The position numbers and the translations under genes are program-made. The notes under the pieces are model-generated. The model worked only from the letters and a program-made list of their open reading frames with translations. It made no database searches and was not told the DNA's origin. Shown piece after piece: positions 39,701 to 46,653 of a stretch of DNA of 59,292 nucleotides. How positions within the stretch are numbered: the first letter of the stretch is position 1; each line of letters begins with the position of its first letter. The stretch comes from Candidatus Kapaibacterium sp. (GTDB lineage Bacteria > Bacteroidota > Ignavibacteria > Kapaibacteriales > UBA2268), in the NCBI GenBank assembly GCA_026418625.1, contig JAOABA010000034.1, positions 1 to 59,292 of the forward strand, read 5' to 3'.

Positions 39701-40679
39701 GAGCTGGAGAAGCGATTTGACTTTTAATAAAAATCAGACTGTTCTGACGAATTCTCAGGGTGTTCCGAATTTTACAAATGTCATAGCAAACGAGTCTTTC
39801 TCGAGGTCTTCGCTTTCTTTGCCAACATTTTTTGGCTTAAACCTTTTCAATAATACTATTGAACACGTTGTTAACCTATATAACGAGCAGAGACAGGTTA
39901 TTTTGGCTTCGAATGTTGATACTGTTACCAAGAATCAAATGCTTTTAAATGCCCTTGCTGATGCTTTCCGAACTGGATTAGAAATTCCCGGTTTCTTTGG
40001 TGGCAATATTGGAAGATACTTACCCGCAATTAATTGGGCTATCAGATGGGAAGGTTTGGAAAAATGGGGAATTTTTCAGGGAATTGGGGCAAGAAGGATA
40101 TCTTTCGAGCATATTTATACATCAAAATATGTTGAGAATTCCTTGATTGATGATAACGGCAGGACCATTCAAGCACAACAAATCCAGCAAGGTTTTCAGC
40201 CTATGATAGGCATAACAATGGCTTTCGACGAAAAGATTTTCAAAGGTAACCTTACAGCTACTGCAAGATATTCTTCCACCAACGCTTTTCAGCTAACTTC
40301 TGCTAATCGCTCCACAATCACAAGGCAATCAACAGATGAAATTCAAATTCAGGCAAGCTACACTTTGAGAGGTTTTGAATTCCCGTTTTTCAATCTTACT
40401 ATACAAAATGACCTTGAATTCAGTTTCCTCGCATCAGTCAAAAACAACGTTAGAGATACTTATGATGTTCTTGATTACAAAAATGAGCAGGGAAGACGTC
40501 TTGACGGAAATACGCAAATTACTATCGAACCAAGAGCAAGATATGCAATGAGCAATCGAGTTTCTGCCTCATTTTTCTTTAGATATGAAGGCACATTCAC
40601 ATCCGGTGCGGCTAATCCGGGCTATAGCACTACTCAAGTAGGGCTTGATATTAGAATATCAATCGCTGGAGGCAGATAA
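33753..40679 (+). CDS. sprA: T9SS outer-membrane translocon SprA (Sov)
   Basis: A giant protein of about 2300 residues, the usual size of SprA. An N-terminal hydrophobic export signal lies around residues 25-50. A conserved SprA region follows ('NVSGEVNLRLGWRWDSQN', 'DKLKLGTDWNTRRQFEYDNK', 'GNVSLPTPSTLIGG'), then long beta-strand-rich stretches and a final barrel part ending 'LDIRISIAGGR'. SprA forms the very large beta-barrel channel through which sorting-domain proteins cross the outer membrane. The start is unclear: the listed start is a TTG without ribosome site and no ATG precedes the conserved part; another TTG near 33828 is an option. It converges with yihY. Confidence 0.9.
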   Translation: MVFFCCYYYKIIYRFCFNYLGSLVLLSSAKKIVFLGILLFLFYSKPNTTIANPNNFITSNFIYLSSLQLSFLNNLILINSPFWMFINFQTPIIEQDTLKDNTPRFSPFKPYNEKLYVPYRVLDKNEINLLRKKYPPEGLYQYFDLDSSGNVIRFRTEFDNSTLSYPYDIDLDEYLEIRKKQIVNNYWDSLGTSYDLSKALSGGDLARMISQATGLTIPIPPNPLSGIFGKPEININVSGEVNLRLGWRWDSQNLGTVSAFGQTQSSPVFNQDIRVNVTGGIGDKLKLGTDWNTRRQFEYDNKFKIGYEGEDDEIIKLIEVGNVSLPTPSTLIGGGQALFGARADFQFGPLYLKTIASQRRGERRFVEARGGVSKQTFSIRAYDYSKNHFFIDTVYKAIYRDYFANTTPVIPATANEHRIKRIEVWESTNQTTDGPYASWVVAYSDLEPLPKGQLYPPSMKVTPIKTGEVERGIFMRLDSSRYRIDYNLGTLTILNLRVDRYYAVAYRTEGATPDTSDDKYHGTLSTFVSEKDTLILKLIYRPNLLPNYRTLWARQMKNKYSINASNVNINDTKIGIWYYNQNNDSTDVLQGAPDKLVSIMKVDQVNNATGTPQPDGLFDLRPPFFDTQYGEITFPSLEPFREGLRDYFRRLGTPQLAEQYVYPQVYDTTYDVARRATDKDRFVISGEVTGRQTDRISLGAFNMPQGSVRVTLDGIPLREYEDYVVDYYSGTLTLRNQRASLPNANLRIEYEANDIFNISTRTLLGMRADYQLFRSRSVDAALGGTFMFYNQSALIDRVRLGEEPVSNSMFGFDAKLNWDAPWLTKALDALPFYDTKAQSSFNARGEWAMILPEPNKRRSEVTTDYNEPVVYIDDFEGAQRYISLSLSPSQWIHSSQPQDSSIAENDSLRALYRGKIFWYQRFLPHVPIRDVYPKKQFIQGRANLSPLYIVFNPYERGIYNKNPDFRDTLNPEFKPDSAQIFFDNNKEKIWGGFQRLFSSFNTNFDTENIEFIEIMMNVQQYEQGKTKMFIDLGQISEDIIPNGRLDTEDGITEASPFPNGIIDQGEDIGIDAMNNQKEKETYPWPLNLEKDPSKDDYSFNFNQQDNDRAETDFRFYNNFEGNAISELGQFPDQEVLNKNNGQTIVESNDYYSYEIDLTPNPLINKQIVGGNPDKGWFLYRIPIRSPSRKVGNPSFANIQYARVWIKGGLARIAVVDWRLLGSQWQRINNIQAGVSPDDSVLQVAFVNLEENGDAPDFYNLPPGVQPPRQIGNQAYYDDIRLNEQSLSLKVKNLRYCDERMAVRYFRPLDIFYYKTLKFFIHGDGSMPDNIVPGAVPKAYAFIRFGIDSMNYYEYRRPLLRDWQNIEINLADLTAIKQIRDSLGQYQRLTFPVPNDPLASFSIRGNPVLTKVQFFGFGIANPCQRYPNELTTTMWVNELRLLSPESRADWGALAATELKLADLGTVNANFTHTKPNFHRLEERFGNRISGTNWTVTMQGNVDKFAPKAFKEMRIPITYTHTEILEDPEFVANGDINLNAAAEAARQNALNQGLSEEQANEIANATRTRSQTLKIQDSWALTGVRLGIPINHWTIRETLNKLTFGYSYSQEFERSPVVAERFNWMWMFTTQYAASISEILAFQPLKWAKSIPILDDYSEWKFNPLPSNFSTGLNMTRRRTTEQSRFLPFPSPVLRDFSIQRQAQLSWRLSQGGLLSPIIDYSVNTTSSLVPFELDENGKQRSSSELTKLILFNKGKILEFGINNIHTQTVTVNFRPKLPLGNINKFLETTGSFTTTYNWSNPMQPDPAIADIVKSANWNNSIRVNNSFRLKSLGDGWFGVVDQRSTPMRVPKDTTSKGILHSIGLVFKTIFLDYDKIDFNFNQNSSSVNPGIFGGTGFDNFWSRGILGRRDELPFGPSFAYQLGLIEHPHGSFSLKPSSKFPFFRSEVNPGLRPPNAILQENFTQRTGLEIRTNRPLWEGAVLDLSWRSDLTFNKNQTVLTNSQGVPNFTNVIANESFSRSSLSLPTFFGLNLFNNTIEHVVNLYNEQRQVILASNVDTVTKNQMLLNALADAFRTGLEIPGFFGGNIGRYLPAINWAIRWEGLEKWGIFQGIGARRISFEHIYTSKYVENSLIDDNGRTIQAQQIQQGFQPMIGITMAFDEKIFKGNLTATARYSSTNAFQLTSANRSTITRQSTDEIQIQASYTLRGFEFPFFNLTIQNDLEFSFLASVKNNVRDTYDVLDYKNEQGRRLDGNTQITIEPRARYAMSNRVSASFFFRYEGTFTSGAANPGYSTTQVGLDIRISIAGGR

Positions 40680-40705
40680 TGAAATCTTTTTTCCTTAAAC
40701 AAGGA

Positions 40706-41671
40706 TTATTCAGTGTCATCATCGGTTGTTAAGCTCTTTTTTGACTTTTTATAATCCCTAACTTCGAAAAACAATTTGCTGAGTTCTGCTGTTAGGAGAA
40801 TTATCAAAGAAAAATAATAAACCCATACAGCTATTGATATTATGATTGCATAGGTGCCGTAAAACCTTCCGTAATTCGAAACTCCTGTTATATACCAATT
40901 GAATATATGTCTTGAAATTTCAACAAGGATAATACACAAAAAAGTGCTTGTCATTATAACCTTAGTAGGTTGCTTCTTATTTGGTATGAATCTAAAAATA
41001 AAGTAAAAAAGGATAAATGAATATATAAGCGATATTAATGTCAGATTGAAGCCGGTGAACAGCCATTTCAAAAAATCAGGCAATATATCAACAAAAAAGG
41101 AAGTTACAACACTAATTAGAGGTATGACAAAGGACAAAATTAATATTAGAATTGCAAGAATCAATGTTATCAATATATCTTTCAATTTGTAAAGTAGAAA
41201 AATATAAGGCGACTCTATTTCGAAAACACTATTTAAAGCTGACCTTAGAGAACCGAATAGCGCTGATGAAATCCAAAATAATCCGAAAATACCTATCCAT
41301 CCTGCTATTGAACTACGACTGAAAATATAGTTTACTTCTTCGATTATCGTGTGAATAAAATTAACTGTGTTTTCGTTTGGTGGCAGAAATTTAACTGCAA
41401 TTTCTTCTAATGTTGAGCTTATTGTGTTGGTGCCAAAAATCAAGTTCACAATATAGACAGCCACCAAAAATAAAGGAATCAAATAAAGAAGAATATTAAA
41501 GGAAATCCCCGCTGAAACTAAAAAAACGTGGTTTTTATCAAGACGAATAAAGAATAATTCTACAAAAGCAACAAACCTTCTGAATTTTTGATTTTTCAAA
41601 CGAAGAAAATCAAGAATTTTAACAATTGATTTGTCTTTAATTTCTAAATCATATTCAGAATATTCTTGCAT
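40706..41671 (-). CDS. YihY/virulence factor BrkB family membrane protein
   Basis: A 321-residue protein with about six membrane helices and the family's features: 'FLVSAGISFNILLYLIPLFLV' in the first helix, 'GIFGLFWISSALFGSLRSALNSVF' in the middle and 'YGTYAIIISIAVWVYYFSLIILLTAEL' near the end. These inner-membrane proteins are of uncertain function; an envelope lipid transport role has been suggested for relatives. Its start overlaps the end of uppP by 17 nt, so the two are translationally coupled. Confidence 0.87.
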   Translation of the reverse strand: MQEYSEYDLEIKDKSIVKILDFLRLKNQKFRRFVAFVELFFIRLDKNHVFLVSAGISFNILLYLIPLFLVAVYIVNLIFGTNTISSTLEEIAVKFLPPNENTVNFIHTIIEEVNYIFSRSSIAGWIGIFGLFWISSALFGSLRSALNSVFEIESPYIFLLYKLKDILITLILAILILILSFVIPLISVVTSFFVDILPDFLKWLFTGFNLTLISLIYSFILFYFIFRFIPNKKQPTKVIMTSTFLCIILVEISRHIFNWYITGVSNYGRFYGTYAIIISIAVWVYYFSLIILLTAELSKLFFEVRDYKKSKKSLTTDDDTE

Positions 41672-42500
41672 ATAGCATTATTAGAATTAATATACCAAGA
41701 CCAATTCTATACCAAATAAAAAGATATGTTGTTCTCTTTTTCAGGTAGTTAAGCAAAAATGCAATCGAAAGATAACCGCTTATACCAGCCGAAACCGTTG
41801 CAATTATTATTGCAATAATTTGATGTGTGTCAATAAAGGTTATACTTTTGTAAAATTCATAAATTCCACTTGCGAATATTGCTGGAATGCTGAGCAGGAA
41901 TGAGAATCTTGCTGCTGTTTCACGCTTTAAGCCCAAAAAAAGACCTGCTGTAATAGTTGTACCAGAGCGTGAAGAACCGGGAATTAAGGCAACAGATTGC
42001 GCTAAACCTATTAAAATAGCATCCTTAAATTTTATATCTTTTAATTCTCTATTGAATTTAGATGTCTTTTCGGCTATTGCTAATATAATCGCAAGAGTGA
42101 TTAAAGCAATAGCTATCACCAGAGGGTCTTTCGTGAAATTTCCTTCAATAATTTTTTTCCCAGCTAAGCCGATAACAACTATCGGTATTGTCCCGATTAT
42201 TATATACCAACCTAATTTTGCTTCAGTGGATTGAACTCCAAAGCTTCTTCTATTTTTTGAAAAATTTTGGACTAAAAAATCATTACTTATACCCAAGATA
42301 TCCTTAAAAAAGTAAACTAAAACAGCCGCAAGAGTGCCAAGTTGAATTACTGCAATAAATGCAGTCCAGTGTTCGGGTTGGTTTGGGTCTATCAAGCCCA
42401 TTAAATTCCCTGCTAAAGTCAAATGAGCTGTGCTACTAATTGGAATAAACTCTGTCAATCCCTGAATAATGCCTAAAATTATTGCTTCTATTATACTCAT
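41655..42500 (-). CDS. uppP: Undecaprenyl-diphosphate phosphatase
   Basis: A 281-residue membrane enzyme that dephosphorylates undecaprenyl diphosphate and so recycles the carrier for cell-wall and glycan synthesis. Both family signatures are seen: 'IQGLTEFIPISSTAHL' near the N-terminus (E-x3-E type and Ser-rich site) and 'PGSSRSGTTITAGLFLGL' (~173). About eight helices. The ATG at 42500 is preferred to a TTG one codon upstream. It is followed, with a 17 nt overlap, by yihY. Confidence 0.94.
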   Translation of the reverse strand: MSIIEAIILGIIQGLTEFIPISSTAHLTLAGNLMGLIDPNQPEHWTAFIAVIQLGTLAAVLVYFFKDILGISNDFLVQNFSKNRRSFGVQSTEAKLGWYIIIGTIPIVVIGLAGKKIIEGNFTKDPLVIAIALITLAIILAIAEKTSKFNRELKDIKFKDAILIGLAQSVALIPGSSRSGTTITAGLFLGLKRETAARFSFLLSIPAIFASGIYEFYKSITFIDTHQIIAIIIATVSAGISGYLSIAFLLNYLKKRTTYLFIWYRIGLGILILIMLYARIF

Positions 42501-42668
42501 CAAAGTAATATATTAATTTCAAAATAATCGTTTGCAAAATAGCTTTTTTGGTATTTATATCAATATTTTTTAATTCTTTTATAAAAATTTAAAATAAAAT
42601 TTAAAGTTTTATGTAACTAAATAATATATTATGCTATATTAATATTTGTGTTTGATAAACGAATTTTT

Positions 42669-42673
42669 GGAGG
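42669..42673 (+). promoter_or_regulatory. Shine-Dalgarno site that selects a TTG start
   Basis: GGAGG at 42669-42673 stands 4 nt before the TTG at 42678, which begins a clean lipoprotein signal. No ATG is available in this frame upstream of the signal. Confidence 0.6.
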
Positions 42674-42677
42674 TATT

Positions 42678-43181
42678 TTGAAAATTACTTCAATACCAAA
42701 TTCTTTAGCTATTTTTTTTATAATAGCTTTTTTCTATGCTTGTTCGAGTGATAGTTCAACTAATCCAAATGCGGAATTCATTGCAGCCGATGCTGACTTT
42801 TCAAACTGGATGGGATGGACTATGATAGCTGAAAAAAAAGGACCTGACCCTTTTTTAGGTGATGCTCATTCTGGCAATACTCCTAACACAAAAAGGAGGA
42901 TTTATATCAAACAATCAAATGCTCAAAGAGGTGAAAACGGACAATATCCGAAAGGAACAATAGTCGTTAAACAAATTCTTGCAGGTGATGGCTCCAATAT
43001 TATGATTGTTGCTATGGCAAAAAGAGGCGGAACTTTCAACTCAGAAGATAATGGGTGGGAGTGGTTCATCTTGAATTCGAACGGAACAATTCAAAATCGT
43101 GGTGACAGACTGTCAAGCAATATGTGTAATATATGTCATTCAGCTGTAAAATCAAATAAAGATTATATTTATTCAAAATAA
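42678..43181 (+). CDS. Cytochrome P460-like haem lipoprotein
   Basis: 167 residues from the TTG at 42678. The signal 'SLAIFFIIAFFYAC' has a lipobox with Cys ~22. The mature part resembles the cytochrome P460 fold: 'WMGWTMIAEKKGPDPFLGDAH', 'YPKGTIVVKQI', then a C-terminal c-haem site 'MCNICHSAVKSNKDYIYS' (C-x2-C-H). P460 proteins oxidise hydroxylamine or detoxify NO in ammonia oxidisers and others; related cytochrome c'-beta proteins bind NO. The cross-linking Lys of true P460 cannot be assigned without alignment. It starts a cluster of redox genes, 8 nt before the haem-barrel gene. Confidence 0.75.
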   Translation: MKITSIPNSLAIFFIIAFFYACSSDSSTNPNAEFIAADADFSNWMGWTMIAEKKGPDPFLGDAHSGNTPNTKRRIYIKQSNAQRGENGQYPKGTIVVKQILAGDGSNIMIVAMAKRGGTFNSEDNGWEWFILNSNGTIQNRGDRLSSNMCNICHSAVKSNKDYIYSK

Positions 43182-43189
43182 AATTTACT

Positions 43190-44383
43190 ATGAAGTTTTA
43201 TATTTTAATATTTGTTGTTTTTTTTCTGGCTTTACCGAGCCTGTTATCCAAACCAAGTTATTCAATGCTTTCGGGAAATAGATGCCTTAATTGTCATATT
43301 ACTCCTAACGGTGGTGGAATCAGAAATCAATTAGGCGTTTATTCAAAAGAAGATGCTTCCTTGATTAACCCCGAAAGCATTGGAATGAAAAATTTCTTTA
43401 CTTTTTTCAAAAATGTTCAAGAGAAATCAGCCGAAGAAAATTCTCTTTATTTTGGTTTAGATGGCAGGTTCCAAAGCCTGAAATGGGGTGCCGGTAGCGA
43501 CAGATTCAAGATTTTCGACCGAAAAATCTTTATCATGCAGATGACACCATACATTGCTTATTATCCTTTCGAATGGATGTCTGTTAATGCCCAATATAAC
43601 CTTGCCGAACTGACAGGAAACCTCTATCGTGGTCAGAAGTCTTGGTCTGCTGGAATAAATATTCAACCCGACTTCGAATATCCAATGTTAAGATTTGGCT
43701 TCATTCAGCCAAGCATTGGCGGACGTCACGATGACCACACTTTGCTCATTCGACAAACTGCCGGACAATTCGGAGCTTATCCTTATCTTCCACCCGATTA
43801 TACTGAGTGGGGCGCTGAGTTAAGCTATAATTATTACAAATGGATTTCTGCAACTGTTGGTGCCTTCAAATCTGAATCTATGAGTGAGAACTTTGTTAAA
43901 AACAAGGATAACACAAATATTCCACTTGTTGATAAAAACAAGATTTTCGCACTTGCAAGACTGGAATTCTTCCCAAGATTTTTTGATGGAATGCTCAATT
44001 TAAATTTCGGAGGCTCATACTATACAGGCGATAATTTTAATATGATGAACCTATTTTTCAATGCCGGAATAACTGATAAAATTGCATTATTGACTGAATA
44101 TGCTTCAACTAACAAAAAAGATTTGAGAACAACGGATAATTTCCTTATTGAGTTGGATTATCAGATTTTACCTTCAATTATACTATTCGCAAGGGCAGAA
44201 AAAGCATTCACAAAAGAGCTACTAACCGAAACTTATAAGTGGACTACATATCAATATGTTATAGGGGCTAATTTCTATCTTTTACCTTATTTGGATATTA
44301 AACCTGAATATAGAATTTACGATAGGGCTCACGTGGAATCGTCAACAGCTCAATATACTTTGCAAATACATTTTTATTATTGA
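43190..44383 (+). CDS. Single-haem outer-membrane beta-barrel protein (Cyc2-like architecture)
   Basis: 397 residues. A signal peptide (~1-20) is followed at once by one c-type haem site, 'NRCLNCHITPNGGGIRNQLG' (C-x2-C-H, ~30-49). From ~75 to the end the protein reads as a transmembrane barrel: alternating strands rich in Tyr, Phe and Gly, turn-like loops, and a final 'YTLQIHFYY' with C-terminal aromatic residues. A haem domain fused to a porin is the design of Cyc2 iron oxidases, which carry electrons across the outer membrane; the local motif differs from Cyc2, so this is an analogy of layout, not homology shown. It probably forms an operon with the P460-like gene and the small membrane protein. 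Confidence 0.7.
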   Translation: MKFYILIFVVFFLALPSLLSKPSYSMLSGNRCLNCHITPNGGGIRNQLGVYSKEDASLINPESIGMKNFFTFFKNVQEKSAEENSLYFGLDGRFQSLKWGAGSDRFKIFDRKIFIMQMTPYIAYYPFEWMSVNAQYNLAELTGNLYRGQKSWSAGINIQPDFEYPMLRFGFIQPSIGGRHDDHTLLIRQTAGQFGAYPYLPPDYTEWGAELSYNYYKWISATVGAFKSESMSENFVKNKDNTNIPLVDKNKIFALARLEFFPRFFDGMLNLNFGGSYYTGDNFNMMNLFFNAGITDKIALLTEYASTNKKDLRTTDNFLIELDYQILPSIILFARAEKAFTKELLTETYKWTTYQYVIGANFYLLPYLDIKPEYRIYDRAHVESSTAQYTLQIHFYY

Positions 44384-44402
44384 TAAATATCTGAGGTCTT
44401 TT

Positions 44403-44744
44403 ATGTTATGGAAATATTTGAGTATAATATCTTTGATTTTAGTTTTACCGGTTATTGTTCTTTGGCTTTCAGACAGCAATGATTACGGGCGAATGCTAAT
44501 TTATTCTATGGAGCAGAAAGAAATAAAAACCGAAGAGTTCGACCCGATTTTTGGTCAAAAGTTCGAAAAAACTGAAATTCAAAAAGGTTTCTGGCTTGGA
44601 TTATTACCACCCACAGACCAAATTTCCTTGAAAATGTTTCTTGGTGTAATTCCATTATCTTCAACATTTATAGCGATAAGTGTTTTTGGGCTTATTATGC
44701 TAAGAATTCATAAAAAGAGGAAACAACAGAATCCAAATATTTAA
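44403..44744 (+). CDS. Small membrane protein of unknown function in the redox cluster
   Basis: 113 residues with two predicted helices: ~5-23 and ~79-101. The ~55-residue loop between them ('DYGRMLIYSMEQKEIKTEEF', 'GFWLGLLPPTDQISLK') lies probably in the periplasm, and the C-terminus is basic. No family recognised, no haem or metal motif. It begins 19 nt after the haem-barrel gene, so it is probably co-transcribed and may assist or anchor the electron-transfer proteins. Confidence 0.65.
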   Translation: MLWKYLSIISLILVLPVIVLWLSDSNDYGRMLIYSMEQKEIKTEEFDPIFGQKFEKTEIQKGFWLGLLPPTDQISLKMFLGVIPLSSTFIAISVFGLIMLRIHKKRKQQNPNI

Positions 44745-44823
44745 TCATTATTAACTTATAAATTAATAGAAGCAAAACTATTTCGTTATATAGTAATATT
44801 TTTTAACAATATAAGAGGTTTAT

Positions 44824-45495
44824 ATGTATAAGTTACTTAAATTAATAGTTTTAGGGGTTTTGTTTATAACAACCCTCAACTCAGCATTTTCAACTGATTT
44901 TGGTCTGAATCTTTCAGGCGAAAGAAAATTCAAATTAAATCATAATGTTGGTCCGAATGAACTTAGATTCAATTCATCTGCACCATTAGAAGACATTGTT
45001 GGCTACGTTGATAAAGATGCTATGTCCAGTTCAGTTACTCTTGATCCAGCCAATATCGAAAAAGCTACAGGAACTGTTGTCTTCAAAGTAAATGGTATGG
45101 AAACTGGTATTAAAACAAGAGACGAGCACCTTCACGGACCCAATTGGCTCGATGCCGCTCAATTTCCAGAAATTAAATTTGAATTAAGAAACATTAAAGA
45201 CGTTAAAATTGTTCAAAAAGATCCGCCTCTCGGAAGAGCTTCAGCTGAAGCAACTGCAGTTGGCGTTTTCACTATGCGAGGCATTTCGAAAAATATTACA
45301 TCGAAAGTAAAAATCACTTTTGTCAAAGAATCTGATTTTACAAAGAAAAGAGCCAACGGTGATTTATTATTTGTAGAAGGAACTTTTTCAATCAAACTGG
45401 CTGATTTTAATGTTCAAGGAACTAAAGGTGTCATTGGCAGCAAAGTTGGCAAAGAAATAAGCATTACATACAAATTGTTCTACAACGCAGGTTAA
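44824..45495 (+). CDS. YceI family periplasmic protein
   Basis: A 223-residue exported protein (signal ~1-24). The YceI fold is recognised from 'LNLSGERKFKLNHNVG', 'TGTVVFKVNGMETGIKTRDEHLHGPNWLDAAQFPEIKFEL' (the DEHL..WLDA..FP block), 'GVFTMRGISKNITSKVKITF' and 'FSIKLADFNVQGTKGVIGSKVGKEI'. YceI proteins are lipocalin-like and bind polyisoprenoids such as quinones. In this cluster it could handle a quinone or lipid near the redox proteins. An AAGAGG ribosome site precedes the ATG. Confidence 0.88.
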   Translation: MYKLLKLIVLGVLFITTLNSAFSTDFGLNLSGERKFKLNHNVGPNELRFNSSAPLEDIVGYVDKDAMSSSVTLDPANIEKATGTVVFKVNGMETGIKTRDEHLHGPNWLDAAQFPEIKFELRNIKDVKIVQKDPPLGRASAEATAVGVFTMRGISKNITSKVKITFVKESDFTKKRANGDLLFVEGTFSIKLADFNVQGTKGVIGSKVGKEISITYKLFYNAG

Positions 45496-45522
45496 TTTTT
45501 AGGAACTGTCTTTAAGAAAAGC

Positions 45523-45597
45523 CCTTATGAACGTAAGTGAAGAACCTAAATAATAGATTTAATCACAATTTTTAAGGTTCTTCACTGCGTTCAAGGT
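45523..45597. repeat. Palindromic dispersed repeat copy (degenerate)
   Basis: Arms CTTATGAACGTAAGTGAAGA (from 45524, ending AACCT) and AAGGTTCTTCACTGCGTTCA (from 45574, ending AGG) are complementary around an ~25 nt AT-rich centre. Upstream, AGGAACTGTCTTTAAG (45501-45516) resembles the outer end of the longer copies. It lies between the YceI and Rieske genes and could end or weaken transcription. Confidence 0.65.
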
Positions 45598-45649
45598 TTT
45601 AAATTAAATTTAAGAAAGATAATACCTTGTTTATTTTGAAAAGGAAATA

Positions 45650-46120
45650 ATGGAAAATTCAAATAAAACAAATAACAGAAGAAATTTTATAAAAACAGTA
45701 AGTTCGGCACTTGGTGTTGGTCTAGTTTTCATTCCGCTTTCTCAGTTCCTATCATCCTGTGAGCATCAGGAACCAACTGGCGTCAAGAGTAAAGAACTGA
45801 TTATAAATCTAAATCAATATCCGTCTTTGAACGAAGTTGGAAAGTTCCAAAAAATAACCGAAAACAATCTTCCAATTGTAATTATCAGAAAAAGTCAGAC
45901 AGAATTTCTTGTTTTAAGTTTGATTTGCACTCATCAGGGCTGCGAAGTAGATGTGCCCGATAGTAATAACGTTCTCAACTGCTATTGCCATAATTCAAAA
46001 TTTTCGGCTAATGATGGCTCTGTGATGAAAGGTCCGGATGATGGCTCAAATATTGCTTCGTTAAAAAAGTTTCAGAACACTTTCGATAGTAACACAAATC
46101 AACTTAAAATAATTTTTTAA
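45650..46120 (+). CDS. Rieske [2Fe-2S] protein
   Basis: 156 residues. The N-terminus 'NNRRNFIKTVSSALGVGLVFIP' has a twin-arginine export motif, and 'LSSC' near residue 36 could be a lipobox. The Rieske cluster-binding motifs are 'CTHQGC' (~102) and 'CYCHNSKFS' (~118): C-x-H and C-x2-H with the two extra Cys that form the disulfide. It binds a 2Fe-2S cluster and transfers electrons in the periplasm. No cytochrome b gene is next to it, so it is not a classical bc1 subunit. It lies behind YceI and a palindromic repeat. Confidence 0.88.
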   Translation: MENSNKTNNRRNFIKTVSSALGVGLVFIPLSQFLSSCEHQEPTGVKSKELIINLNQYPSLNEVGKFQKITENNLPIVIIRKSQTEFLVLSLICTHQGCEVDVPDSNNVLNCYCHNSKFSANDGSVMKGPDDGSNIASLKKFQNTFDSNTNQLKIIF

Positions 46121-46323
46121 TTTTTTTTAAAAGTCCTCAATATTATATTTGCAAAACTTTTTAATTGTTTTTTAACTTTTTATAGCTAAAGTTAAGAATG
46201 AATGATAAATTGATATAATAACTAAAATAGAACTTATATTTTTTCGATTATAAGCAGGATTATATAAGTTGATGTTTCAACACAAAAATTATTATGATAA
46301 CAAAATATTTTGAGGAATAAATT

Positions 46324-46563
46324 ATGTTCTGGACACCTGAATTAGCAAAGTATTTAGAAGATGCCCCTTGGCCCGCAACCAAAGAGGAACTTATTGATTA
46401 TGCAAATCGTTCCGGTTGCCCCCAGCAAGTTATTGATAATCTTTATGAATTGGATGACACTGATGAATTAATCGAAGGAATCGAGGACCTTTGGCCCGAG
46501 TATGAGGATATTTCTTCGGAAGATTATTTTTATAATGACGACGAAGAAGAGCAATACTTCTAA
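46324..46563 (+). CDS. DUF2795 family small acidic protein
   Basis: 79 residues. 'WTPELAKYLEDAPWPATKEELIDYANRSGCPQQVIDNLYEL' (~3-43) matches the DUF2795 domain, a small helical unit. The tail is acidic with aromatic residues ('EDYFYNDDEEEQYF'). Function unknown; members are widespread and often short. A GAGG ribosome site precedes the ATG. It is followed by a hairpin terminator. Confidence 0.8.
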   Translation: MFWTPELAKYLEDAPWPATKEELIDYANRSGCPQQVIDNLYELDDTDELIEGIEDLWPEYEDISSEDYFYNDDEEEQYF

Positions 46564-46600
46564 AAGCTTCATCATTACTGATTTTTTAATATTTAAAAGA

Positions 46601-46627
46601 AAAACAAGGGCAAAAAACCCTTGTTTT
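46601..46627. terminator. Bidirectional terminator between DUF2795 and KamA-like genes
   Basis: A 10 bp stem (AAAACAAGGG at 46601-46610 with CCCTTGTTTT at 46618-46627) and a 7 nt loop. T-runs occur on both strands, so it serves the two converging genes. Confidence 0.8.
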
Positions 46628-46653
46628 TCATTTTTATGAAATACTTTTTATAA

